A DNA stretch of 64,000 nt from Paludibacteraceae bacterium (GCA_017625155.1 JAGALP010000009.1:17785-81784), one strand, 5' to 3'. Shown: positions 16,533 through 24,144, counted from the first letter of the stretch. Notes: generated by a model not told the origin, from the letters alone. A program made the numbers and translations.

Positions 16533-17779
16533 CCAAACAAGAAGCTGCAATCAAGTACATTACGGAGAATTATCTCGACTTTAATCGGCTGAGGCATGAT
16601 GTCGTGAGCGATAAACTCCAAATTCGCATGGATTTGGAGGAGGTTAAAGGCGGGGAGTATTGGCGAGAGATGACGAAGCACGACATCAACTCTATCGTGT
16701 GTCACTGTGCGCAGGAGTACGATGCAAATATAACGAGTAGAGAGGTGATGACTGCACTCCAATCCGACCTCATACCCGATGTGCACCCGCTACGCGAGTA
16801 CGTGCTGTCGTGCCACGAGTGGACAGAGGAACAGCCGGATTGGATTGATTGGGTTGCGCAGCAAGTGACGGTAAAACCGTTAGGCGATGAGGCTAAAGGC
16901 GATAAGGCGAGAGGCGAGGGATTATGGCGGGCGTGCTTCAAGAAGTGGTTTGTGGCGATGGTGGCGAGTTGGATGAAGGATGAGGTGGTCAATCATCAGG
17001 TGCTGGTGCTAATCGGTAAACAAGGTATCTTCAAGACGACTTGGTTGGAACACCTTATACCGCCACATCTGCGTGCGTATGCGTGTAAGTTAGCGAATAG
17101 CAACGATCTGAACAAAGATGAACGGCTGCGTATTGCGGAGTTTGGACTTATCTCGCTAGATGAGATTGATTCGATGAATAACCGTGAGCTCAATCAACTG
17201 AAATCGGTCATTACCGCCACGGATGTGAACGAGCGTGCTGCCTATGCTTACACCAAGGAGCGTAGGGTGCGGTTGGCGAGTTTTTGTGCCAGTGGCAATA
17301 GGCGAGATTTCCTGACGGATATTACTGGCAATAGGCGTTGGTTGCCGTTTGAGGTGGAGAGTATTCAAAATCCGTTTTACACCCTCCTGCCTTACGAGCG
17401 GATGTATGCGCAAGCATGGGCATTGGCACAAGATCCGTTGTTTAATTACTGGTTCGACTTGGACGAGATAGAGGTGCTGGAGGAGCATAATCAGCATTTT
17501 AGGGATGAGAGTAATGAGGAGCAGTTGCTGCCGATACTCTTTGATGTGCCTGCCGAGGGCAAAGGAGAGTTTATGACGACGGCACAGATAAGTGAGCGGT
17601 TGGTGACATATGGCAACATCAAGAAGCCGATGGCTTTGAGTAGGTTGGGGATGGTGTTAGGGACAGCAGGATTCAAAGCGACAAAAAGGAAAATAGGGAA
17701 CATCCAAACACGTGGATGGATTGTATATCAAAGAGATACGGACGAGATTTCTGCTTTGAAACGAATATTGAAAGACTGA
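16529..17779 (+). CDS. VapE/VirE-type primase-helicase ATPase
   Basis: A 416-residue virulence-associated E family protein, a superfamily 3-like helicase ATPase used in replication by phages, satellites and plasmids. The Walker A loop GKQGIFKTTW is near residues 162-171, Walker B-like FGLISLDEID follows, then NRELNQLKSVITATDV, a basic KERRVRLASFCASGN segment (sensor 1) and TGNRRWLPFEV (arginine finger region). I chose 16529 since it overlaps the XRE stop as ATGA; the longer frame from 16442 only reads across the XRE gene. No separate primase domain is visible. It would replicate or remodel the element DNA. Confidence 0.85.
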   Translation: MTKQEAAIKYITENYLDFNRLRHDVVSDKLQIRMDLEEVKGGEYWREMTKHDINSIVCHCAQEYDANITSREVMTALQSDLIPDVHPLREYVLSCHEWTEEQPDWIDWVAQQVTVKPLGDEAKGDKARGEGLWRACFKKWFVAMVASWMKDEVVNHQVLVLIGKQGIFKTTWLEHLIPPHLRAYACKLANSNDLNKDERLRIAEFGLISLDEIDSMNNRELNQLKSVITATDVNERAAYAYTKERRVRLASFCASGNRRDFLTDITGNRRWLPFEVESIQNPFYTLLPYERMYAQAWALAQDPLFNYWFDLDEIEVLEEHNQHFRDESNEEQLLPILFDVPAEGKGEFMTTAQISERLVTYGNIKKPMALSRLGMVLGTAGFKATKRKIGNIQTRGWIVYQRDTDEISALKRILKD

Positions 17780-17780
17780 T

Positions 17781-17877
17781 GAGGGACAGCAGGTACAGCA
17801 GATTGTATAAACTCGTCCGCGCGTGTACGGGGACGAAAAAGAGAAAAGTGCTGTCCCTGCCGTCCCTGCTGTCCCTC
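17781..17877. repeat. Inverted repeat with 9-bp tandem units
   Basis: GAGGGACAGCAG (17781-17792) pairs with CTGCTGTCCCTC (17866-17877). The right arm is made of three 9-bp units (TGTCCCTGC, CGTCCCTGC, TGTCCCTCG). A second small inverted repeat CGTCC/GGACG lies inside. It begins at the VapE stop codon, so it may act as a terminator-like or processing hairpin, though no T-run follows. Confidence 0.6.
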
Positions 17878-17962
17878 GTGGGGAATAAAATATACAACAA
17901 AAATTATAAACAATTGAACCAAAAATTATCGAAAATTAATTAACCCTAAAACTTATTGAATC

Positions 17963-18304
17963 ATGGCAAGAGTAACATTTATGGACGGAATTGCATCCGT
18001 CAGTGGGAAAATCGGTGATGTAGTTTTTCGTAAGTCACCATCGGGGAAAACATACGCGTATCAAATGCGCAAGACACCGAAACGGATACCCAGCGAAAAA
18101 GAAATGAAACAAAGGCAACGATTTTCAATTATTACTAAAATGGTGTCAGCCATCATGGCAGACCCTACACAACGCGCTGCATACGAGCAACTACAGAAAG
18201 ATACATACGGGGCACGGAAAATGACATTGCGGAAATTTGTGTTTCAAAAAGTGGCTGCAACATTGATTCCAGTTAAAGACACAGAAAGCCCACAGATGTC
18301 CTAG
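17963..18304 (+). CDS. Small mini-element protein, DUF6266-like paralogue 1
   Basis: A 113-residue basic protein of unknown function. The N-terminal part (VSGKIGDVVFRKSPSGKTY, then a T-x-x-Q/E-x-x-x-R-x-x-F pattern) resembles the start of DUF6266 phage-like proteins. The middle has IMADPTQRAAYE and a TLRKFVFQKV end that also occur in the proteins at 18949 and 19384. The last codons and the TAG stop lie inside a 45-bp dispersed repeat shared with the leuS upstream region, so the original C terminus may have been altered. Confidence 0.6.
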   Translation: MARVTFMDGIASVSGKIGDVVFRKSPSGKTYAYQMRKTPKRIPSEKEMKQRQRFSIITKMVSAIMADPTQRAAYEQLQKDTYGARKMTLRKFVFQKVAATLIPVKDTESPQMS

Positions 18305-18328
18305 AGATGTCCTATGGTGGTCGCGAAA
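18284..18328. repeat. 45-bp dispersed repeat, copy A
   Basis: GAAAGCC is followed by two 11-bp units ending in AGATGTCC and then TATGGTGGTCGCGAAA. The same 45-bp layout, with few mismatches, occurs at 34534-34578. This copy covers the end of the small gene at 17963 and supplies its stop codon. Confidence 0.75.
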
Positions 18329-18448
18329 CGCGCAGGGGGCGCGTTGAAGAAGAAAATAACCAAAATTATCAAAAATTTATTTTATTTAACGACAACTCAA
18401 ACAACTTGCGCGGCAATCAACTCCCTGCCGCGCTCAAAGGTAGAAAAT

Positions 18449-18670
18449 ATGATAGTGACATTTAGGAAACCAGTGGAAGGAATACGCGGGAAGATACGGT
18501 TGGAGGATGGGTTCTACATCCGAAGACTGCATGGGAAATATGTGGTGCAACGCTGTCCAAATAGGACAGGACATGTGGCAACAACTAAAGAAAAAGAAAA
18601 TAGAGAAAAATTTATACGACAATGGAAGAAAAACAAATCAGAGCAAGTACAAAACGAAGATACGCCTTAG
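18449..18670 (+). CDS. Small mini-element protein, paralogue 2 (N-half only)
   Basis: A 73-residue basic protein. GIRGKIRLEDGFYIRRLHGKY followed by an E-x-x-x-R-x-x-F stretch (KENREKFIRQW) can be aligned by eye with the N-terminal half of the protein at 17963, but the ADP and C-terminal motifs are missing. I prefer the ATG at 18449; the longer frame from 18314 reads through the dispersed repeat. The gene overlaps the next one by 49 bp in another frame. Confidence 0.45.
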   Translation: MIVTFRKPVEGIRGKIRLEDGFYIRRLHGKYVVQRCPNRTGHVATTKEKENREKFIRQWKKNKSEQVQNEDTP

Positions 18671-18813
18671 TAGCGAAAGCAGTACGCGAACGTTTGGGTA
18701 AAATGCCCGTGATGATGGTATATTTGGAAGTTGCTCAAGAAATGGGATTGGCAGAAGAAACCGTTAGAAGAATCATGTGGAAAAAGAAAAAACAACACAA
18801 GTGTGAAATTTGA
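18622..18813 (+). CDS. Small helix-turn-helix-like protein
   Basis: A 63-residue very basic protein. The segment VYLEVAQEMGLAEETVRRIM has the spacing of a helix-turn-helix, preceded by a basic N-terminal helix (STKRRYALVAKAVRERLG). It overlaps the upstream small gene by 49 bp. A DNA-binding role in control of the mini-element is inferred from shape alone. Confidence 0.45.
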   Translation: MEEKQIRASTKRRYALVAKAVRERLGKMPVMMVYLEVAQEMGLAEETVRRIMWKKKKQHKCEI

Positions 18814-18837
18814 ACAACAAAAAAGGGGTTTTATGTG

Positions 18838-18845
18838 TATCTTTG
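18838..18845 (+). promoter_or_regulatory. Possible internal promoter of the mini-element
   Basis: TATCTTTG fits the TAnnTTTG consensus, but the nearest TTTG (18809-18812) is 25 bp away rather than 20. It would serve the genes from 18949 onward. Confidence 0.3.
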
Positions 18846-18948
18846 CAGCGGATTTCGGAATGAACGGCTTGCTTGTGAATTCCGGAAGACGCGGGATCCC
18901 AGAAGAAAACAACTAAACCATTTAACCAATTAAACCTAAATTTTAACT

Positions 18949-19266
18949 ATGGCAATTATCAAAAATTCTACGCCTTTTGATTCGATTCAAAAGAAGTTCT
19001 CTGGTTCGGATGAGATTCATTTCCGTAACCGTAAGAAAGACAATGCGACCATTGGTGTGCGTGTGAAGAACCCTTATGACGGTGGCAACAGTGAAGCGCA
19101 GCAGGCAGTGCGCAATGCTTTCAAAGAAGCACAAACACAAGCGACAACCATTCTCGCCGACCCAGAGCAACGAACTTCCTACGAGGCAAAATTCAAAGCG
19201 CAAAAAAAGTACATCACACTCCGTGGGTATGTGGTGGCGCAAGTGTTCAAGCAAATCGGCGAATAA
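18949..19266 (+). CDS. Small mini-element protein, paralogue 3
   Basis: A 105-residue protein of unknown function. Its C-terminal half (ILADPEQRTSYEAKFKAQ, then YITLRGYVVAQVFKQI) matches the pattern of the protein at 17963 (IMADPTQRAAYE, TLRKFVFQKV), so the two are diverged paralogues. The N terminus is different and polar. No catalytic motif is seen. A helical DNA-binding or structural role is a guess. Confidence 0.6.
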   Translation: MAIIKNSTPFDSIQKKFSGSDEIHFRNRKKDNATIGVRVKNPYDGGNSEAQQAVRNAFKEAQTQATTILADPEQRTSYEAKFKAQKKYITLRGYVVAQVFKQIGE

Positions 19267-19276
19267 GCCGATTTGC

Positions 19277-19339
19277 AGACCGCTACAGTGTAGCTGTTGG
19301 AGGTTAGACCGTGCTGCGCACTGTTAGACCGCCTACGGC
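19277..19339. repeat. GC-rich hairpin/direct-repeat array 1
   Basis: AGACCG occurs three times (19277, 19306, 19326; the last two as TTAGACCG), each followed by a perfect mini-hairpin: CTAC-agt-GTAG, GTGC-tgc-GCAC and GCC-tac-GGC. It lies in the 117-bp gap between two small genes and has the same architecture as the arrays at 20113 and 20671, with a different repeat word. Confidence 0.6.
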
Positions 19340-19383
19340 TGAGAGAAACATGAATTAAAAACCTATTAAAACTAAACAAAACT

Positions 19384-19713
19384 ATGGCTGGAAGTGTATT
19401 TTATTTAGCGCCCGTGGATAATGCATCGGGCAAGATTTTCGGAAAGAAACAAAAATTTGTGGCAGTGCGCCGTAAGCGCGGTAAACGACAACGCGGATGC
19501 GCCGTGATGGGCGAGCGAACGACTCCATATGGAGCAAACGAAATCGCTTGGCAAGAGAAATTTGCACAGATCTGTGCGGCTACTCGCGACCGCATGATGG
19601 ATCCAAACTACATCGCATCGGATCAAGTTGGCTTTATTAAGCAAACGAAGTACAAGACATTCTATCAGTATGTTTGGAACTTGATGCGCGATCAGATTGA
19701 AAGTGGTAATTGA
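19384..19713 (+). CDS. Small mini-element protein, paralogue 4
   Basis: A 109-residue basic protein. It has NASGKIFGKKQKFVAVRR near the N terminus and then RDRMMDPNYIASDQ and YKTFYQYVWNLMRDQI, the same order of SGKI, DP and a helical C-terminal motif as in the proteins at 17963 and 18949. The function is unknown. It ends 2 bp before the holin-like gene. Confidence 0.6.
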   Translation: MAGSVFYLAPVDNASGKIFGKKQKFVAVRRKRGKRQRGCAVMGERTTPYGANEIAWQEKFAQICAATRDRMMDPNYIASDQVGFIKQTKYKTFYQYVWNLMRDQIESGN

Positions 19714-19715
19714 CC

Positions 19716-19901
19716 ATGAAACGCTTACAATTGACAACTGCTATCGTAATGTGCAGTTTTGGCTGCGCATTACTGGTAGCAGGTTTTGTGACACCGCCAG
19801 TGGGCGAGATCCACCACTCGCTGTTGATAGCATTTGGAGAGATATTAACATTCTCGGGTTCGCTCATAGGCATTGATTACAAGTATAGATATAAAGAATA
19901 A
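19716..19901 (+). CDS. Holin-like two-TM small protein
   Basis: A 61-residue membrane protein with two hydrophobic segments (LTTAIVMCSFGCALLVAGFV and LLIAFGEILTFSGSLIGI) joined by PPVGEIHHS, and a charged DYKYRYKE tail. Similar short proteins sit next to lysis-type genes in Bacteroidales elements and are often regarded as holins. I chose the ATG at 19716; a TTG at 19710 would add two residues. Its place directly before the DUF5675 and spanin-like genes supports a role in membrane permeabilisation. Confidence 0.55.
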   Translation: MKRLQLTTAIVMCSFGCALLVAGFVTPPVGEIHHSLLIAFGEILTFSGSLIGIDYKYRYKE

Positions 19902-19905
19902 AATT

Positions 19906-20430
19906 ATGTATATACGATTGATACGAAATGAGGCAAAATGTAATGCGATAACAGGACGGCTAGTGATTGATGGTAGGTGGTTCTGTAACACGCTGGAGCG
20001 CGTTGGGTATCAGATACCTGCGCTGTGCTACCACGTGGCTGTGACTATGTCGCCAAAGTTTAAACGACTGCTGCCACTGGTCACTGGCGTGCCTCGGACG
20101 CCGCAGAGTGGCTATGGGACGGCTACGCCTACAGGACGCGCCAATGGCGCTATGGGATATAGGCAAGGAATACGCATACACAGAGGTAGTAAGCCCGAAC
20201 ATTCGACAGGGTGCGTGCTGGTGCCTGCGGAGAAAGAGAAGGAATTGACAAACAAACTATTAAAAGCACAACAAGAACATGAAGAGATTATTTTGGAAGT
20301 CACGGATTTTCGTGCGGGTACTGAGTATGGGTATAATACTCCTTGCGAGCGCGAGTTGCAGCAGTACGAAATCAATGCCCGTCATGCAGAGCAACGATAC
20401 TACGAGTTACATCCAGAGGAGTGCAAGTAG
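19906..20430 (+). CDS. DUF5675 family protein (putative cell-wall enzyme)
   Basis: A 174-residue DUF5675-like protein: LVIDGRWFCNTLE, VTMSPKF and GIRIHRGSKPEHSTGCVLV. The last pattern (His-x-Gly, then Ser-Thr-Gly-Cys) recalls the His/Cys active site of L,D-transpeptidase-like enzymes, so a peptidoglycan role is possible. Between residues about 69 and 86 a GC-rich array of 48 bp interrupts the domain in frame and encodes low-complexity Gly/Ala/Thr residues. Its 3' end overlaps the spanin-like gene by 152 bp in another frame. Confidence 0.65.
   Translation: MYIRLIRNEAKCNAITGRLVIDGRWFCNTLERVGYQIPALCYHVAVTMSPKFKRLLPLVTGVPRTPQSGYGTATPTGRANGAMGYRQGIRIHRGSKPEHSTGCVLVPAEKEKELTNKLLKAQQEHEEIILEVTDFRAGTEYGYNTPCERELQQYEINARHAEQRYYELHPEECK
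20113..20160. repeat. GC-rich hairpin/direct-repeat array 2, inside DUF5675 gene
   Basis: TATGGGAC, GGC-tac-GCC, TACAGGAC, GCGCC-aat-GGCGC, TATGGGAT: near-identical 8-bp words separated by perfect mini-hairpins. It is 48 bp long, so the reading frame is kept. The array at 20671 has the same words and shares the GGCtacGCC hairpin. Confidence 0.7.
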
Positions 20431-20707
20431 CGATACAGTCTATTTGAGAGATAGCGTGTTTGTGAGCGAGAGGATGCGAGGTGACACGGTGTATCTAACG
20501 CGGATGGAATGGCGGGACCGCTGGCGCACGCGAGTGGAACGCGATACCGTGGTGGATGTGCGAGTAGAAAAAGAGGTGGTACAACTACCGCCAGAGCGGT
20601 ATGTGCCACCTTTTTATAAGCGATGTACCATCGCCCTCTGGGCGATTATCGCAATTACGACAATAGTGGTTATTGGACGCTTCGCTATTGGACGGCTACG
20701 CCTATAG
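20279..20707 (+). CDS. Spanin-like lipoprotein nested in the lysis cassette
   Basis: A 142-residue protein. The N terminus is a lipoprotein-type signal (MGIILLASASC, Cys27). The middle is a polar, coiled region with repeated DTV words (DTVYLRDSVFV, DTVYLTRMEWRDRW) and VVQLPPERYVPPF. The C terminus is one transmembrane helix (ALWAIIAITTIVVIGRF). Lipid anchor at one end and inner-membrane helix at the other is the layout of a unimolecular spanin, which fuses the two membranes during lysis. The 152-bp out-of-frame overlap with the gene before it mirrors nested spanin genes of phages. The last residues and TAG stop are encoded by a repeat array. Confidence 0.6.
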   Translation: MKRLFWKSRIFVRVLSMGIILLASASCSSTKSMPVMQSNDTTSYIQRSASSDTVYLRDSVFVSERMRGDTVYLTRMEWRDRWRTRVERDTVVDVRVEKEVVQLPPERYVPPFYKRCTIALWAIIAITTIVVIGRFAIGRLRL

Positions 20708-20731
20708 GACGCCGCAAGCGTCTATAGGATA
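20671..20731. repeat. GC-rich hairpin/direct-repeat array 3
   Basis: Four TATWGGAC-type words (20671, 20686, 20703, 20723) are separated by the mini-hairpins GC-ttc-GC, GGC-tac-GCC and GACGC-cgcaa-GCGTC. It begins inside the spanin-like gene and provides its last codons and its stop. Confidence 0.75.
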
Positions 20732-20802
20732 TGGGGTCCCTAAAGGCTATTGGTGATAGGCTGCGTGTTAGTGGTTAAAACACAAATTGCAAAAAAACAA
20801 AA

Positions 20803-23367
20803 TCATTTTTTCTTTCTCCACAATGGATAAGTCAATCCGCCGACACTAAGAACCAATGCGAGAATAAGAATCGCATAAGACCATTTATCCGTTTGCAACG
20901 CATGTGGTTGGAACTCCATTACGAGTTGGTGATGACCAGCAGGAATAACCGCAGCGCGGAGGGTGTAGTTCACGCGAGCAAGTGGCAACTCCACTCTCTC
21001 ACCATTCGCATTTACGATATACAAGTGCCAATCGTAAGGATAATAGATCTCTGAGAACACTGCCACTTGGTTGCGCTCGTTCATTGATTCATATTGGAGG
21101 CAGTTCGGTGCATACGAAGTCAATTCAATACTGCTCTCATCAAATGCTATCAATGGTGTTACCTCGGGTTTGGTAATATCCAATGCCTCGGCGAATTTCT
21201 TATCGGCTACTGCTTGCTTGTGCAAATCAATCTCGCTCAACAAAGCGCACTCCTCGTCTGGCGTATCCACCAAAATCACCTCGTCCACAAACCAACAGTT
21301 GCCCATCGCATATGGATTCTGTACGGGGGCTTGTTTGCCACCTTGCAATGGCACCACAGCATACTTCATATTCAGCATATTGAGTACAGGGAAGTCCTTA
21401 CCCTCGTTCGCATCGGGCAGCATAAAACCTTGTGTGCGCATCACTGTTTGCATCAATGGGTTCATCTCTTTGGAGATATGCTCATCAATTAAGTCCTGAT
21501 AACGGCGCAGTTTGGCTGCCGAATAACCACCAATCGATTTCAGTCGGTAGCTTGTGCGCGCATCATTGAACGTATTAGTAGCCAAATTCAATACACGATA
21601 GTACGATTCATCTTGCAAAATCTGCTGTTCGTATGGCTGCATAGCAAAATACGCATCCGCATCTTTGGCTTTTACGAAATGGTCATTGCCAAAGAAACGC
21701 TTGTTAACAGGCAACATGTCTGCGAGTACTAATACTGCTAACGCACCATATAGTATGTAATTTAGTGTTGAGGGTTTAGTGTTTAGAGAATCAGAATTAG
21801 ATTTCCAAGCGTACCAATATACCACTGCAAAACCGAGTGCAATAAAGATAAACGAACGCCATGCATCGGCTTTGATCATGGCAGTACGCTCATTGAAGAT
21901 AGCATCGCGCAGCCATGCAGGCACTTGGTTCACCCATTGTGCGTCATAACTGCTGGTAACATCCACCACGCTTGCAAACAATGCAAAGAAGAGGCACAAG
22001 CCAGCAGTAATACCGCCTGCGATGAACATATTCATTCGCAGTTTCTCCCATGCTATCTTTTTATCCACAATCTGCTGCAGAGCCAAAATGCCCAGCAATG
22101 GCATCGTAATCTCTGCCACTACGAGGATACTCTCCACTGCGCGGAACTTATTGTACATTGGGAAGTAGTTGAAGAACAATTCCGTGAGCCACATCATATT
22201 TCTGCCCCATGCCAAAGCCACAGAGAAGAGTGTAGCCACCAATAGTGCCCATTTGTATGGTCCAGGCACAATCAGCAAGCCCAGTACAAACAAGAAGCAG
22301 ATAATCGCTCCCATATACACAGGACCACTGGTAAAGGCCTTCTCTCCACGATAGGTAGGCACCTGTTGGCAGAACTGCTCGGCAGAGCGTTTAGGCACGC
22401 CATTATCCTTCATTGTCTCGCACAATTGCGACTTCTCGCCTACATTATAACCACTCGCACCACCTTCCCAGTTAGGAATGAGGAAAGTCATTGTCTCATC
22501 CACACCATAGCTCCATGCGGTAGCATAATCTAAGTCCAATCCTGTAGGTTTAGATTTATCATCGCCTGAGCGAGTAAGCTCGCTATGTCCACCACGCATA
22601 GTCTCTTTGAGGTAGGATTGGTTCATCTCAAACCAACTCAACTTGGTACCAAACACGAGCAGTAAACTAATAGCCAGCACTCCAACTGATATGCCTAGGT
22701 CCTTCCAACGCTTCTCGCGGAAATGAACATAGAGTTCTGCGCATGCCATCACGCCTATCAATAAGAATATATAATAGGTCATCTGTGCGTGTGATGCAAT
22801 ACCCAGAAGACCATAGAACAAGATTAGAGGAGCACCTACCCAATATTTGCGTTGCATAACCAGATAGAATCCACCAATGATGGGTGCTAAATAGCTGATA
22901 GCAATTGCCTTGGTAACGTGACCAGCAGGAATGATGATAAAGAAGTAGCTACTCATTCCTATGGCTAAAGCCCCCACGATACTCAACCAAGGATTAACAC
23001 CGAAGCAAAGAAGCATGATGAAGAAGCCCACAAAATAAGCAAAAAGAAGTCCAAAGGGATTGCTGTCTTGAAATCCGAGATGTAAGGCATCCGATATAAC
23101 TGCTCGGAACTTACTTGAAGGCAAACTACCTGTGATTTGGTAGGTAGGCATACCACCAAACATAGAGTTAGTCCAAGAAGTAGTTTTGCCTGTTTCGGCT
23201 TTATACTCAAGTGCCTCTTGTGCTGCACCTTTCCAGTTGTTGACATCACCTTGCACTAGCACTTTGCCCTCTAATAGAGGCGCACAATAAATCATTGCTA
23301 TCGCCACAAATGCCACAATTGCCACGGCATAAGGCAGCAGTTTCTTCCAATCTATTTTCATATTCAT
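20803..23367 (-). CDS. YfhO family membrane protein
   Basis: An 854-residue polytopic membrane protein typical of Bacteroidales YfhO proteins. The first helix is LLPYAVAIVAFVAIAMIY, followed by the conserved extracytoplasmic QGDVNNWKG and TNSMFGGMPTYQ segments, about a dozen membrane helices, a long periplasmic C-terminal domain (from about residue 580) and a final helix before WRKKK. Family members are GT-C-like and are linked to glycosylation of lipids or wall polymers in Gram-positives; the substrate here is unknown. It is a single-gene unit with its own promoter. Confidence 0.85.
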   Translation of the reverse strand: MNMKIDWKKLLPYAVAIVAFVAIAMIYCAPLLEGKVLVQGDVNNWKGAAQEALEYKAETGKTTSWTNSMFGGMPTYQITGSLPSSKFRAVISDALHLGFQDSNPFGLLFAYFVGFFIMLLCFGVNPWLSIVGALAIGMSSYFFIIIPAGHVTKAIAISYLAPIIGGFYLVMQRKYWVGAPLILFYGLLGIASHAQMTYYIFLLIGVMACAELYVHFREKRWKDLGISVGVLAISLLLVFGTKLSWFEMNQSYLKETMRGGHSELTRSGDDKSKPTGLDLDYATAWSYGVDETMTFLIPNWEGGASGYNVGEKSQLCETMKDNGVPKRSAEQFCQQVPTYRGEKAFTSGPVYMGAIICFLFVLGLLIVPGPYKWALLVATLFSVALAWGRNMMWLTELFFNYFPMYNKFRAVESILVVAEITMPLLGILALQQIVDKKIAWEKLRMNMFIAGGITAGLCLFFALFASVVDVTSSYDAQWVNQVPAWLRDAIFNERTAMIKADAWRSFIFIALGFAVVYWYAWKSNSDSLNTKPSTLNYILYGALAVLVLADMLPVNKRFFGNDHFVKAKDADAYFAMQPYEQQILQDESYYRVLNLATNTFNDARTSYRLKSIGGYSAAKLRRYQDLIDEHISKEMNPLMQTVMRTQGFMLPDANEGKDFPVLNMLNMKYAVVPLQGGKQAPVQNPYAMGNCWFVDEVILVDTPDEECALLSEIDLHKQAVADKKFAEALDITKPEVTPLIAFDESSIELTSYAPNCLQYESMNERNQVAVFSEIYYPYDWHLYIVNANGERVELPLARVNYTLRAAVIPAGHHQLVMEFQPHALQTDKWSYAILILALVLSVGGLTYPLWRKKK

Positions 23368-23395
23368 ATCGTTTACGTTTTAGCAATTTTGCGTG

Positions 23396-23427
23396 CAAAA
23401 TTACTGTTTTTTTTTGACATATGCAAA
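23396..23427 (-). promoter_or_regulatory. Promoter of the YfhO gene
   Basis: On the minus strand TTTG (23424-23427), 20 bp, then TAATTTTG (23396-23403), 29 bp before the start codon. Confidence 0.65.
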
Positions 23428-23649
23428 TGTTAGGTAAAAAATTGCAGTATTCGGATTATTGGCATTTGGAGAAAAGTTTTCTTCGTGCGAAGATTGCAAC
23501 GTTGAGAATGCGCTTCTATGAATCTTGTATCCATTATATATCCTCTTGTTCAAGCAAGGTCTGCTTCGCCGAAAGTGGTAAAAAAAAGGCATATCAAGGC
23601 GAAAAAGTGAAGAAAAATAACGATAAACGGGTGTTTTTACGCCAAATTC
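23428..23649. other. Gap between YfhO and tmRNA promoters
   Basis: I see no convincing gene in this divergent promoter region. A short plus-strand frame (23421-23657) is basic and low-complexity and has no promoter of its own. Confidence 0.5.
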
Positions 23650-23680
23650 TTGCGTAAGTCACAAAAAAGCATTACTTTTG
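23650..23680 (+). promoter_or_regulatory. Promoter of the tmRNA gene
   Basis: TTG (23650-23652), 20 bp, TACTTTTG (23673-23680), 21 bp before the tmRNA 5' end. Confidence 0.65.
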
Positions 23681-23701
23681 CAGTCGCAAACTGTTTTATA
23701 A

Positions 23702-24090
23702 GGGGATATTTGGTTTTGACAGCAGGTAGAACAGGTATGTAAGCACGCCGAGCATGAACACCGCTCGTTAATCGGGTTCGCCATTATAACTGGCAACAAT
23801 ACTGTAGCTCTCGCTGCGTAATCGAAGTATAGTAGATTCGCCTAGTTTCGGCACAAGGTGCTGAACCGAGACATCGCTCCAAGCCAACGTCCAGAGGCTG
23901 AATGGGTTAAGCGGTGCGGAAATATCGGGACTGGTTGTTGCAGGCTGCGATGCAAGAATGAGATAAAAGCAGATAAGGCAATGGTTGGTGGCTTGGGTCT
24001 TGCCATTGCTCGAAAATTAAGGCCAAGATAAGCGTGTAGAAAGCATATTGGTTCCTTGTTTGGACGCGGGTTCGAATCCCGCTATCTCCA
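23702..24090 (+). ncRNA. ssrA: tmRNA (transfer-messenger RNA)
   Basis: The 5' end GGGGATA pairs with TATCTCC at the 3' end to form the acceptor stem, and GGTTCGAATCC gives the T arm; the discriminator A is at 24090 and CCA would be partly added. The tag reading frame is at 23792-23821: GGC AAC AAT ACT GTA GCT CTC GCT GCG TAA, encoding GNNTVALAA. It rescues stalled ribosomes and marks nascent chains for proteolysis with SmpB. The tag differs from the Bacteroides-type GENNYALAA mainly in its middle, while keeping the ALAA degron. Confidence 0.95.
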
Positions 24091-24144
24091 CAAAATCGCA
24101 CATTTCTAGCTGATTATCAAGAATATATGAATTTGTGATGATTC

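Noticed and set aside
16122-20707. Complete prophage
   Set aside because: No integrase, terminase, portal, capsid or tail gene was found in or near it.
23421-23657. 78-codon plus-strand frame before the tmRNA
   Set aside because: It is Lys-rich low-complexity sequence overlapping the YfhO and tmRNA promoter regions.
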